This document shows, piece after piece, positions 13,738 through 25,050 of a DNA stretch of 64,000 bases (position 1 is its first letter; every line of letters starts with the position of its first letter). The position numbers were made by a program, and so were the translations under genes. This DNA is from Hedera helix (Eukaryota > Streptophyta > Magnoliopsida > Apiales > Araliaceae), in assembly GCA_947179155.2 (NCBI GenBank), contig OX359281.1:44853967-44917966 (forward strand). The letters are read 5' to 3'. The notes beneath the pieces are model-generated. The model searched no databases. It was not told where the DNA came from and was given only the letters and a program-made list of their open reading frames with translations.

Positions 13738-14881
13738 TCTGCTGAATTTAAATTTATTTTTCAAATGGACTCACTTGGGATGGATAGGTTGTTGGGCCCT
13801 AGCTATCATTATGGGTACTGGATGCTTTTCCCACCGACACGCTTTCTTCGGAGGTCCATCCTCGTTTGTAAGAACCCAATATTAAGCCCTCACAATAATG
13901 TCTGTGAATGACAAGAAATTAATGCATGCATGCACGCACTCAAAAGAAGTGGTGGATTTGGCACACCATGTAGCAGGCAGGCAGGCTGTAGATATATTTA
14001 TTGAGCCAAACTCAAAACTCTAATCTTCACAAGTCAAAAGGCGTCTTAAGATTAAATTACCAATCTTTTTGAAGATTAATTTGAACCTTTGAGATATATA
14101 AATGAATGAAACTCAATAATATACCTAGTCAACTTTTTAAGTTTTCTCTCAAGTGTTGTTACATTTATCGAGACTGCATAGTGTAACGAAAGGTAATAAC
14201 ATATGTGATTTCAAAACAAAATTCACCGTGTCTAGTCGATTAAAATTTGCCACAAGAAAGCCAAAGGATATATTATTATACTCTCTTCGTTTTAAATTAT
14301 AATATCAGTCAATTTTAAATATTTTTAAGCTCAAAATTATTATGAATTCATTTAGTTTATATCAATATAATTATGAATATTAATATAAACTATCTAAAAA
14401 GTAAGATTAATTATTTTGAAAACTTAAATGAAACATGTCAATTTTAAATTTAAAAATGTCATAAATTGATTTTTTTAAAAGTCAACAGTGATATTATTGT
14501 TTGGGAATGAATTATTTATTAGGTCCAACTCAAAACTCTACACTCAATAAATCAAAAGCCATGTTAAAATTAAATAACCAATTTTTTTTAAGATTTGAAC
14601 ATATGAAATGACTGGCTTAAACTTGATAATATTACCTATATATATTGAAACTCATTGATGTTTCCATTGGATTGGTGTGCAGACAGGGTTTAGCTATGGA
14701 ACTGTGATTCAGGATTTCTTTAATAGATATCGCCTTCATTGCCAAGGATGGAAATCAATTTTCTTTAAGCCCAACAGAGCTGCATTTCTTGGGAATGCGC
14801 CCATGACTCTAGATGCCTTCTTGACTAACTCAAACGCTGGGCATGGGGTCTCTTAAGTGGCCTTTTCTAAGTACAGGATGG

Positions 14882-14886
14882 GTTTC
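14882..14886. repeat. Target-site duplication GTTTC (left)
   Basis: GTTTC directly precedes the 5' LTR and is repeated at 23803-23807 directly after the 3' LTR. Removing the element and one copy restores a CslG-like reading across the junction. Confidence 0.9.
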
Positions 14887-16870
14887 TGTAATAACCCAAA
14901 TGTTTTTAGTCCCATATTGTCTAAGTTGTTTTTTTTTTCTTAAGCCTTTAGTCCCACATCAACTAAATGGGAAACCACTTAGCTTTCCTTACACTATAAA
15001 TAGAAGTGCTTGCCTTTGTTTTCTTTCACCACAAATAAGACCTCCAATTTTGAAAGGTTTTGTGGTGATAGAACTTTTAATAAAAGACCTCCTTAATTAA
15101 AAATTTTGGTGTCGAGAGCGTAGGCAATCTTCGGTACTCGTAATTTTGGGTATGTTCTTATTTAAATTTTTGTGTTGTTATTATTGTTTTAAGTATTGTA
15201 TTTAGTTTGTTAGTTAGTATTGAGTATATTTTGTTAGTAATTAGTATTTTTGCATTGTTATTATTTTTGTAGTTTTAATTATGGTTTTGTATTTAGATTA
15301 ATAGTAAATAGTTTTGGATTTGTATTATTGATTTTAATTATTGTTTTGCATTTAGATTAATAGTAAATAGTTTTGGATTAGTATTATTGATTTTAATTAC
15401 TGTTTTGTATTTGGATTAATAGCTAATAGTTTTGGATTAGTATTATTGACTTTAAGTATTGTTTTTAGATTATTATTTTAGTAACTTTAAAGTTTTGAAA
15501 TAATGGTTTAATTGTTTGAAAAATGATTAAATATTGAAAGAATATTTTAAGATATATACTTATAGCTATTTTAAAATGAATAAGAAGAATGTTGCATATT
15601 AGAATTATCCTAATGACACATATTTGTTCTGAATTTATATTTAGGAATTGTTCGGCTATTAATTTTGTGTTCAACGATATCGAGGTAACTGACTCTCCGA
15701 GCTGTTTAGTATTTTCAAATTGTATAGTGTAAGTGACTTTTTGAGCTATTTAGTATTTCCAAAATTATATATTGTAAGTACTTTAATTTTTGAACTGTTT
15801 AGTATTTTTGAACTGTATAATGTAAGTGATTTTGTAAACTATTTGGTATTTTGAAATTATAGTATGGTTTAGAAATTACTCGGATGCCCAAATGTATTGT
15901 TTCAAAAATTGTTATATTTTATTAAGGCCTTCATTTGAATATTTTGTTAAAAACTTCGGATCAAGTATTTATTTTTGAACTGTGAAATAAGTATAGTTTC
16001 GAATATTAATAATGTTTAGAAATATTTTGAACATGGATAATATTGGAAAATTGATTTTAAAAACCTTAGTCCGACTATGTATTGAACTTCGTTAGTGTTT
16101 CACGTTAGTTCCGGAACTATATAGGACCTATCAAGGTGCACAACTTTAGATACCCTTCGGGGGCACCTTTCGGGGTGCTTGCTTCATCGATCCCTTAGTA
16201 GGGTGCGTAATTATTAACATTGTCAAACATAAGAGCCGTGCTACAGGGCTACTGTAACCTTAGTCGTTCTGTGGATTAAAAGATACATCGAATATATTGA
16301 ACTTATCGAAATCGTTGATCGAATATATTGAGCTTATCAAAATTTGTCTTTGAATTGTGTTTTGTAATTATTGATTTTGGTTTTGAAAGTAAATATTGAC
16401 TATTGTTATTGAACAAGAAAATGTTATTTCAAAAAGTATATTTATTACTGTTATTAAACAAAAGGTATTTCGAAAAAGGTTATGTAAACTGTACTTGATC
16501 CACCTAAATAGTGAAGATTGTTACTTATTGGGTTTCACTGCTCACCCTTACATTAACTTTTACAGGGTCCATTATTAAGAGTCGAACAATGTGGATGCTT
16601 TTGTGGAGGACTGAAGTCCTTTTAGTTATAGCGTTATTAGTATTTTGAATTTGATAAGACTTTTATTTATGGAGCTGCGTCTCCGACGTTGTGTTTTCGA
16701 TATTTAGTTCTTGAACTCTTTTGTAAATTTAATAATAAAAGATTGTTGGATTTTTAAGTCTAGTATCGTTGTGTTGTTTTTGGGCTGCGCTATTGATATT
16801 GTTGCCTTGCGAGCTCTTCGGGCTTGCGGCGTATGACATTCCGGACAAGTGGTTGGTTCAGGGTGTTACG
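14887..16870 (+). repeat. 5' LTR
   Basis: It begins TGTAATAACCC and ends GTGTTACG, where the last base replaces the A seen in the 3' copy. At about 15240-15460 it holds three to four imperfect ~58-bp tandem units (attaatagtaaatagttttg). It is nearly identical to 21828-23802 by eye, differing by scattered substitutions and small indels. Confidence 0.93.
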
Positions 16871-16874
16871 GAGA

Positions 16875-16886
16875 TGGTATCAGAGC
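16875..16886 (+). other. Primer-binding site for initiator tRNA-Met
   Basis: TGGTATCAGAGC starts 4 bp after the 5' LTR and is the classic plant retrotransposon site complementary to the 3' end of initiator tRNA-Met. It fixes the element's orientation as plus. It is not a tRNA gene. Confidence 0.92.
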
Positions 16887-19488
16887 GGTGGCCCCTCGCA
16901 GTGTGTTGGGTTGAAAAACCTACACATTCTCTAGGGAGTGATTTTGGAAGTTAACTGTAGGTATAGTCTTGACTAAATTTAAGATTTTGGAGATAGAATA
17001 AGGTGAAAATCTTTGTGTTGTTTGAGGAGTAATTTAGAATTTGAAAATAGAATAAGGTAAAAATATTTGTGTTGTTTGAGGATTATAAGAGAAATTATGG
17101 AGTGAGTGTAATATCTCGGATATTTAAATGAATTAGAAATAAAATATTTAATATTTAATAAAGGTTGGAGTTTGATAACCTAGTAGTGATAGATAAATAG
17201 AGGTCCAAATTAAATTTAACGGACTAACTTAGATATGGTGATATCAAAATTTTTGATAAGTTAGCAAGTAAAGTGATAATTCAATAAACTTGACTAACAG
17301 CAAGTCTAATTAAATTAAGAGAATTAATTAGTGGAGTTATGTAATTATGCGTCGTGGTTGCGTGTAAATTAAATATGTATTTATATGAATATATATATAT
17401 ATATGCGTGCATATTTAGTAACCTAATTTAATGGTTAATTAAATTGTGATAAATAGATAGATTAATATTAAATTAATCCGAATTGAATTAAAAGGTTTAT
17501 TGTGGGATTAATTATATTCATTAATCAACAATTATGCAAATTGTTGATAAATTATTTGTGAGGAATAATTATGTAAATTATATAATTATAAATTATATAA
17601 AGTAGTTGAATTAATTAAAGGAGATTAGTAATTATATATATTGTACAATATTTAATTTCATATATATGTACATATATATAAAGGGTTTAAATTAATTGAG
17701 AAATTTTAAATAGTAATTGAATATATTAAATGAATATATTCTATAATTAAATAAATCATTGTAAATGATTTATGGGATTGAGAAATTTAATTATACAATT
17801 ATTTGTGTAATATTAATTAAATAATTAAATAAATTATTTAAATAAGAAATTGAGTAAATATATTATTATTTTAATGTATTTTCGGGTAAATGGAATTATT
17901 TTCATAATTGATGAGAAATGAATTATTTAATGTAAATGTATTAAATAATTTAATTTATGGCCTAAATAATATATATTAAATTATATATTGTATTTATTTT
18001 AATTTCATAATTTATTGTGAAATTGTTTTGAGGTAAAGTAATGTGTATAAATAATATATATAGTTTATATATATTATAATTAGCGAACACACTCTAAAGT
18101 TTTAATATCAAAATAATTGACAAGTTGTCATTAATTAAATATTCAATTAAATTGAATATAATGAGTGAATTAAATTTTATAAATTAATTAATATGATAAT
18201 TAATTAATGTAAATAATGTAAAATATTATTAATAATATTATTAGTCCATTTAGTAATTTAATACTTATGGGTTAGAATATTTAATTATTTATTCAATCTA
18301 ATTATTATTTAATTATGGATTGGATAATTAATGTGTAACAAAATTAATAATTAATCATTTGGGATATAATTAAATAACCCAATGATAAATTAAATGGACT
18401 TGACAATTTAGTAGCCCAAACAAGTTAATTAGAGCCCAATTGGTATTTTAAATTAAAGCCCAATGATTGGCCCACTTGAAAAATACTTAATTAAACTATT
18501 ATTTATTAAAAAGTGGCATGTGACTTATATTTTGGGACAATTTTTTGTGCATTGCCGGCAAGGAGAGGAGAGAGATGATGAAATTGATTGTTAATTGATT
18601 TTATTTTTCTTTTAATTAAATAAAGGATTGCTTGTTTATTTTTTTAAGTACATGACACCATCCCTCTTCCACCAACTAAGGCATGGGTTAATTTTCTTGA
18701 GCAAGTATCCAAGTATAGAGCATCATGAATTATAGATATAATTTTTATATCTAAGCATTTTGCAAGTATACTTGAAATGGTAAACATTTCACTTCATTTA
18801 TTTTCTAAGTTCCAAAAGAGAGAGTTTGAGAGAAATAGTTTGGGAGAGTAAGAATTTTGAGAGAGAGCATGGAGAAGGTGGAGAAGGAGATCTTGGTGCA
18901 TATCTTCAAGTTGCACAACCCATTTTGGAAGAAAAATGAAGATAACCATTAAAATGAGGTAATGGTTATTTTAAATGTAGTTTATTTTTTTTTTTAAATT
19001 AAATAAACCAACATGTGTGTATAAATATATTAAAGTAGTTAATAATATGTAGTAGTAATATTTATGCCATGATTGAGTTTAATATGCTTGGTTTGTATTT
19101 TGGTATAATTTATATGCTAAAAACATGTGTTTGGTGATGTTAAATCAAGTATCAAAATAATGTCCAAAAATAATTTTTATAAAATTTAGATTTAATGTTA
19201 TAATATTATAGAACATTAAATCATGAGAAAAACAAAGTTTGAATCACTTAAAATAGAGTTATACACAAAAAGTTATGATTTGTGGTAGTTTATGTGATGT
19301 AAAAATTTTTATAAAAATTTTTACTATTAAATCATGAAAAATTATATTTTCATGTTATAAATTGATATTAAGTGTTTGGTAATTTTTTTGCATTTTTATT
19401 GAGGACTTAAAGATTTCTTGAAGGTATATTTTTGATTTAATTAGCCACTGTTCATGATCTGCTGAAAGGAAAAAAAAAAAGAGGGTTG

Positions 19489-19770
19489 CCGCGCAATGCG
19501 CGCAAGCGATTATTACTGTCGGACACGGAGCCAAAACGGCGTCGTTTTGGCGAATAAAAATTTCATCCGCGCGCAATGCGCGGAAGCCAGCTACGGTGCC
19601 TTAAAACGGCACCGTTTTGGGACATAGAATTGTCGGTGCGCGCAATGCGCGAGGAACAGATTTGGCCGAAATTACTATTTTGCCCCTCCGGTCTTTTTTC
19701 TGCGAAATTACGAAATTGCCCCTCCGTTCGTTTTTCGGCTCATTTACAGAATTGCCAGTCTGGATAATTT
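19489..19770. repeat. GC-rich tandem palindromic island inside the solo LTR
   Basis: GCGCAATGCGCG-type words occur three times (about 19489, 19569 and 19638). They alternate with near-palindromes ccaaaacggcgtcgttttgg (19531-19550) and ttaaaacggcaccgttttgg (19601-19620), giving a decayed ~75-bp tandem repeat. A second pair of units containing ttgcccctccg follows at 19677-19730. The island contrasts sharply with its AT-rich surroundings. Confidence 0.8.
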
Positions 19771-19840
19771 TAATTAATTTAAATGTTTAAAAATTAATTT
19801 AAAATTATAACAAAAATAATAATAATACAAAAATGATATT

Positions 19841-20640
19841 TAGGTATTGAATATTATATTTTCCAAATATAATATGTATTTAGGATTAATATTTAAATAT
19901 TGTAAATATTAATCTAGTTAGTTTAATATTATATTTTTCAAATATAATAAGTATTTAGGATTAATATTTAAATGTTGTAAATATTAATCTAGTTAGTTTA
20001 ATATTATATTTTTTTCAAATATAATAAGTATTTAGGATTAATATTTAAATGTTGTAAATATTAATCTAGTTAGTTTAATATTATATTTCTTTTAAAAATA
20101 ATAAGTATTTAGGATTAATATTTAAATGTTGTAAATATTAATCTAGTTAATATTATATCTTCTGAATTTATGATTAAATTAATTATTATTTAATTAATAT
20201 TAAATAATAAACAAGGATGATAAATTAATTAATTATTATTTAATTACTATTAAATAATAATTAAAGACAACTAAGATTGATTATTTAATTATTTATTATT
20301 TGATTAACTTTAAATAATAAATAAATTCAGTTAGTTATTATTTATTATTAAATAATAACTAATGATATTTGAGTATTTACTATATAATTTTATTATTTAT
20401 TATTTAATTAACTTTAAATAATAAATGAATCTAGTTAATTAGTTATTATTTATTATTAAATAATAACTAAAGATATTTGATTATTTTTAATATAATATAA
20501 TTATTTATTATTTGATTAATTTTTAAATAATAAATAAATCTAGTAGGTTATTATTTATTATTAAATAATAACTAAAGGTAGTTAATTACTTACTATTTAA
20601 TTAATGATAAATAGTAATTAAATGAAATTAGATTTAATGA
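19841..20640. repeat. Two AT-rich tandem arrays inside the solo LTR
   Basis: About four copies of a ~76-bp unit (taagtatttaggattaatat and tgtaaatattaatctagtta) run from 19841 to 20160. They are followed by about four copies of a ~110-bp unit with ttattattaaataataacta to 20640. Both units can fold on themselves. Confidence 0.8.
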
Positions 20641-21810
20641 AATAAAGAAAATGTCTTTTAACTCTTTTGTTTAAACAATTATAATAAATTGTTTAATAAG
20701 TGTTTAACACTTGAGAAAATTATTTTCTAACTTATTAAATTATTAACCTAATTTAATTGAGGGTCTATAAGGTTAATAATATTGTTTTGACTGATGTATA
20801 TCATGTGTTAGTACTTATATGGTAGTTAAGTTCCTTAGTAAGCGTATAGTTGTGCAAATACGCCGTACTAATTATTAGACCAACTTTATTAATGTTAGGT
20901 CTTTCAAAGCCAGTTAGTTAAAGCTAGACATTAATTGTAGCTGAGCAGACAGGCAAGTTTCCTAAACCCTACTCAATTTATATTCGAGCAGGATATATTA
21001 TTTTATTGTTCAAGTCCCTAACTCAAATTCAAGTTATTACGTTTCAAGCATGCTATGGTTTAATTCTGTATAATTATTCCACATCTTTAAATTGTTGATT
21101 CGCACATAGTGCTTGTTACATGTGTTCATCAGGTATGAAAGGCTGATCACCTTCATTACCATAAGGTTCAGTTAAAATTGTTCATGGTCATTATTGACAC
21201 TCAACATTACTTGATTCAGTCATTCAATTATTGAAATTATGATTCGTACTCTTTCACAATTATTATATTGTTGAAAATCCGAAAGCTTGTTCTTTCTTTC
21301 AATCATGATATATCGTTATTGTATTTAAACTTGCTGAGCAAAGTCGTTGCTCACTCTTGCTATATCATGATAACAAATTTCAGAATAATACGAATGTCCG
21401 AGGAAAGACGGAGACAGAAGCAAAAGACAAGATTATAGTGTTATTCATTATAACTAAATTGTTATATGATGTAAGTAATTTTGTAAACCTTTTTATGAAT
21501 CTAAAGGTATATATGTAAGTTAAGGTTAGAAACCTTGGGAAATGTTGTAAAATAAACAATTTATGTTTATATATTCCGCATTAGTTATAGAACATGTATG
21601 AAGATGATGTATCGTGACGTACCAAGTCTAGGGTTTAAGGAACCCGGATTTGGGGGTGTTACAGTGAGATAGAGAATAAGGCGGAAGATCTTTTTATTGT
21701 TTGAGGTTTAGTACTCGAGGCTAATTTTGATAAATTGTGAATGAAACATGATAGAAAGACTTAGTTGAGCAATTGAAGATTTTGATTTGGAAATTTGGAG
21801 GACCAAATTT

Positions 21811-21827
21811 TTTTAAGAGGGAGGTAA
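21811..21827 (+). other. Polypurine tract
   Basis: ttttaagagggaggtaa lies immediately before the 3' LTR. AAGAGGGAGG is a normal polypurine priming site for plus-strand synthesis. Confidence 0.85.
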
Positions 21828-23802
21828 TGTAATAACCCAAATGTTTTTAGTCTTACATTGTCTTAGTTGTTTTTTTTTCTTAAGCCCTTAGTCCCACATC
21901 AACTAAATGGGAAACCACTTAGCCTCCATTACACTATAAATAGAAGTGCTTGCCTTTGTTTTCTTTCATAACAAATAAGACCTCCAATTTTGAAAGGCTT
22001 TGTGGTGGGAGAACTTTTAATAAAAGACCTCCTTAGTTAAAAATTTTGGTGTCGAGGGCGTAGGCAATCTTCGGTACTCGTATTTTCGGGTATGTTCTTA
22101 TTTAAATTTTTGTATTGTTATTATTGTTTTAAGTATTGTATTTAGTTTGTTAGTTAGTAATTAGTATATTTTGTTAGTAATTAATATTTTTGTATTGTTA
22201 TTATTTTTGTAGTTTTAATTATGGTTTTGTATTTAGATTAATAGTAAATAGTTTTGGATTTGTATTATTGATTTTCATTATTGTTTTGCATTTAGATTAA
22301 TAGTAAATAGTTTTGGATTAGTATTATTGATTTTAATTATTGTTTTGTATTTGGATTAATAGCTAATAGTTTTGGATTAGTATTATTGACTTTAAGTATT
22401 GTTTTTAGATTATTATTGTACTAACTTTAAAGTTTTGGAATAATAGTTTAATTGTTTGAAAAATGATTAAAGATTGAAAGAATATTTTAAGATATACTTA
22501 TGGCTATTTTAAAATGAATAAGAAGAATGTTGCATATTAGAATTATCCTAATGACACATATTTGTTCTGAATTTATATTTAGGAATTGTTCGACTATTAA
22601 TTTTGTGTTCAACGATATCGAGGTAAGTGACTTTCCGAGCTGTTTAGTATTTTCAAATTGTAGTGTAAGTGACTTTTTGAGCTATTTAGTATTTCCAAAA
22701 TTATATATTGTAAGTACTTTTTGAACTGTTTAGTATTTTTGAACTGTATAGTGTAAGTGATTTTGCAAACTATTTGGTATTTTGAAATTATAGTATGATT
22801 TAGAAATTACTCGGATGCCCAAATATATTGTTTCAAAAATTGTTATATTTTATTAAGGCCTCCATTTGAATATTTTGTTAAAAACTTCGGATCAAGTATT
22901 TATTTTTGAACTGTGAAATAAGTATAGTTTCGAATATTGATAATGTTTAGAAATGTTTTGAACATGGATAATATTGGGAAATTGATTTTAGAAACCTCAG
23001 TCCGACTATGTATTGAACTTCGTTAGTGTTTCACGTTAGTTCCGGAACTATATAGGACCTATCAAGGTGCACAACTTTAGATACCCTTCGGGGGGCACCT
23101 TTCGGGGTGCTTGCTTCATCGATCCCTTAGTAGGGTGCGTAATTATTAACATTGTCAAACATAAGAGCCGTGTTACAGGGCTACTGTAACCTTAGTCGTT
23201 CTGTGGATTAAAATATACATCGAATACATTGAAATTATCGAAATTGTTGATCGAATATATTGAGCTTATCAAAATTTGTCTTTGAATTGTGTTTTGTAAT
23301 TATTGATTTTGGTTTTGAAAGTAAATATTGACTATTGTTATTGAACAAGAAAATGTTATTTCAAAAAGTATATTTATTACTGTTATTGAACAAAAGGTAT
23401 TTCGAAAAAGGTTATGTAAACTGTACTTGATCCACCTAAATAGTGAAGATTGTTACTTATTGGGTTTCACCGCTCACCCTTACATTAACTTTTACAGGGT
23501 CTATTATTAAGAGTCGAACAATGTGGATGCTTTTGTGGAGGACTGAAGTCCTTTTAATTATAGCGTTATTAGTATTTTGAATTTGATAAGACTTTTATTT
23601 ATGGAGCTGCGTCTCCGAAGTTATGTTTTCGATATTTAGTTCTTGAACTCTTTTGTAAATCTAAAAATAAAAGATTGTTGGATTTTTAAGTCTAGTATCG
23701 TTGTGTTGTTTTTGGGCTGCGCTATTGATATTGTTGCCTTGCGAGCTCTTCGGGCTTGCGGCGTGTGGCATTCCGGACAAGTGGTTGGTTTGGGGTGTTA
23801 CA
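21828..23802 (+). repeat. 3' LTR
   Basis: It begins TGTAATAACCC and ends GGGTGTTACA, followed by the GTTTC duplication. It matches 14887-16870 along its whole length. Confidence 0.93.
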
Positions 23803-24632
23803 GTTTCTGTCCATGAAAACTTTTCCAGATGCTATGTCATATACATTACACAACCTGACCCATTTGGTCCATTCCAATCACTATTTTTGCCGTCCTTCCC
23901 AGTTAGCACTCGTCAACTCTTTCCCACTCCTTCCAAAGGTATGTACTAGAGATAGTTACTACTCTTTGTTATGCTTATAGTTATAATGACAGGATCCTGA
24001 TTTCAAGCAATTCAAAATGGTCATCCATTTCGACGGTCTATAGTTGATATAGCAAAAAGTTATAATTTGGACGACTTTCATATATACTTATATTTATAGA
24101 ATTGTTCAAACGGGCTGCTCATTTTGAACGGCCTAAAATCCATATCCATAATTATTCAGTTATGTTGATTCAGAGGGTTTGAATGTTGATGATTAGAGTA
24201 CTCTCGAGTTTTTCATTTGGATTCATCGAATGTTTGCTCAGCAACTTGGGCATATCCACATTTGGATTCAATGTGACAAGCAAAGTAATTGACACTGATA
24301 TAACTAAACGATACGATCAAGGCATGTTTGAATTTTGAACTCTGTCACCCTTGTTCTTGCCACTAACAACAGCTGCGACAATCAACCTATTCACGTTCAT
24401 TGGAGGAGTTGCACGAGTTTTCAAGAATGGAATTAGCTATGAAGATGTGTTTGTGCAGATGTTCATAGCTGGTTTTGTGGTGGTAAACAGTTGGCCTTTC
24501 TATGAAGCCATGATCTTGAGGACTGATAAAGGGAAGATGCCACTAAAGATTACTTTGATATCAGCAGCCCTTGCATGGATTCTTTACTTAGCATCCTCTT
24601 TGGCATTTTATTTTTTGTTGACTGCAATTTAA

Positions 24633-25050
24633 TCCCAACTTCCCTTTATAAGTGCCTATTTTTTTTTAGTGTCATTCTCTACCCACTAGGAATATGTTGG
24701 TCATTTTAATGACTACAATGTATTGCAATTCCGTAATGCTATGTTCGAATTGCAAGAACAATAAGATGGAATGACTAGTTTCGATGAAAAAAAAGGTGTG
24801 CATCATTTTTCCAGTAATATGGAACGAATTATTTTCATTCCGACCAAGAATTTTAATTTATTCTTTAGGGGAGGTGTCGAATGCCTCATTTCAGCCATGA
24901 ATGGAATGAATCATTCCTGTCTCCATTATTTTTCCTTCTCTATTCCATTCATTCGCTAATTAATTTCATTTCTCCAATCCAAATGTAGCATTAGTGTTTG
25001 AAATTCTCTGCTATATTTCAAGTATTTGCTATAGAAAGGCAAATGTTTTG
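24633..25050. other. Intergenic spacer between the CslG relic and the RING-H2 gene
   Basis: No coding similarity was seen. The 62-codon frame at 24771-24959 resembles nothing known. Confidence 0.5.

Larger units (their letters stand above)
17107..21663 (+). mobile_element. Nested 4.56-kb solo LTR (Gypsy-type)
   Basis: It begins TGTAATATCTCGG and ends GGGGGTGTTACA, flanked by the 5-bp duplication GTGAG (17102-17106 and 21664-21668). No second LTR, primer-binding site or coding frame is present, as expected of a solo LTR left by unequal recombination. Near its 3' end, tgagcaaagtcgttgctca (21335-21353) resembles a motif seen in the second solo LTR of this window. It also holds a GC-rich island (19485-19770) and AT-rich tandem arrays (19841-20640). 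A low-complexity non-autonomous element is an alternative, but the ends and duplication fit an LTR. Lineage (Tekay/Del-like) is a guess. Confidence 0.85.
14887..23802 (+). mobile_element. Non-autonomous LTR retrotransposon with long LTRs and tiny internal region
   Basis: The element has two LTRs of 1,984 and 1,975 bp, a 5-bp duplication GTTTC, a primer-binding site and a polypurine tract. The internal region (16871-21827) contains a 4,557-bp nested solo LTR plus its duplication. Without them only about 395 bp remain, with no gag or pol frame. The remnant contains about three copies of a unit with atagaataaggt and ttgtttgagg. The structure is TRIM- or LARD-like, but with LTRs unusually long for a TRIM. 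LTR ends TGTAATAACCC and GGGTGTTACA resemble plant Ty3/Gypsy termini; the lineage is inferred. It could only have moved using enzymes from another element. Confidence 0.92.
13622..24632 (+). pseudogene. Cellulose synthase-like G (CslG) pseudogene, split by a retrotransposon
   Basis: Only the C-terminal half of a CslG-type glycosyltransferase remains. Exon 13622-13867 reads LAFVQLPQLFHGINKPDTY, is broken by a (TA)n run at 13681-13737, then resumes with GMDRLLGP and, in a shifted frame, GTGCF. GTAAG at 13868 and CAG before 14683 are plausible splice sites. Exon 14683-14886 reads YRLHCQGWKSIF, AFLGNAPMTLDAFL and, after a frameshift, LKRWAWGLL, the region of the catalytic QxxRW motif. The reading frame resumes after the element at 23808 (QLALVNSFPLLPKV; LGISTFGFNVTSKVIDTD), meets a stop at about 24335, and continues as FLPLTTAATINLF to the terminal membrane segments at 24632. 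Missing N-terminal half, frameshifts, a stop and an 8.9-kb insertion make it non-functional. The family is recognised by resemblance; the exact CslG subgroup is not determined. Confidence 0.9.

Noticed and set aside
16875..16886. Possible tRNA-Met gene
   Set aside because: Only the 12-nt complement of the tRNA 3' end is present, at the correct distance from the LTR; it is a primer-binding site.
16871..21827. Reading the host element's interior as a kilobase LARD-type domain
   Set aside because: Nested LTR ends with a GTGAG duplication account for 4,557 bp of it, and excision rebuilds the host's internal repeat.
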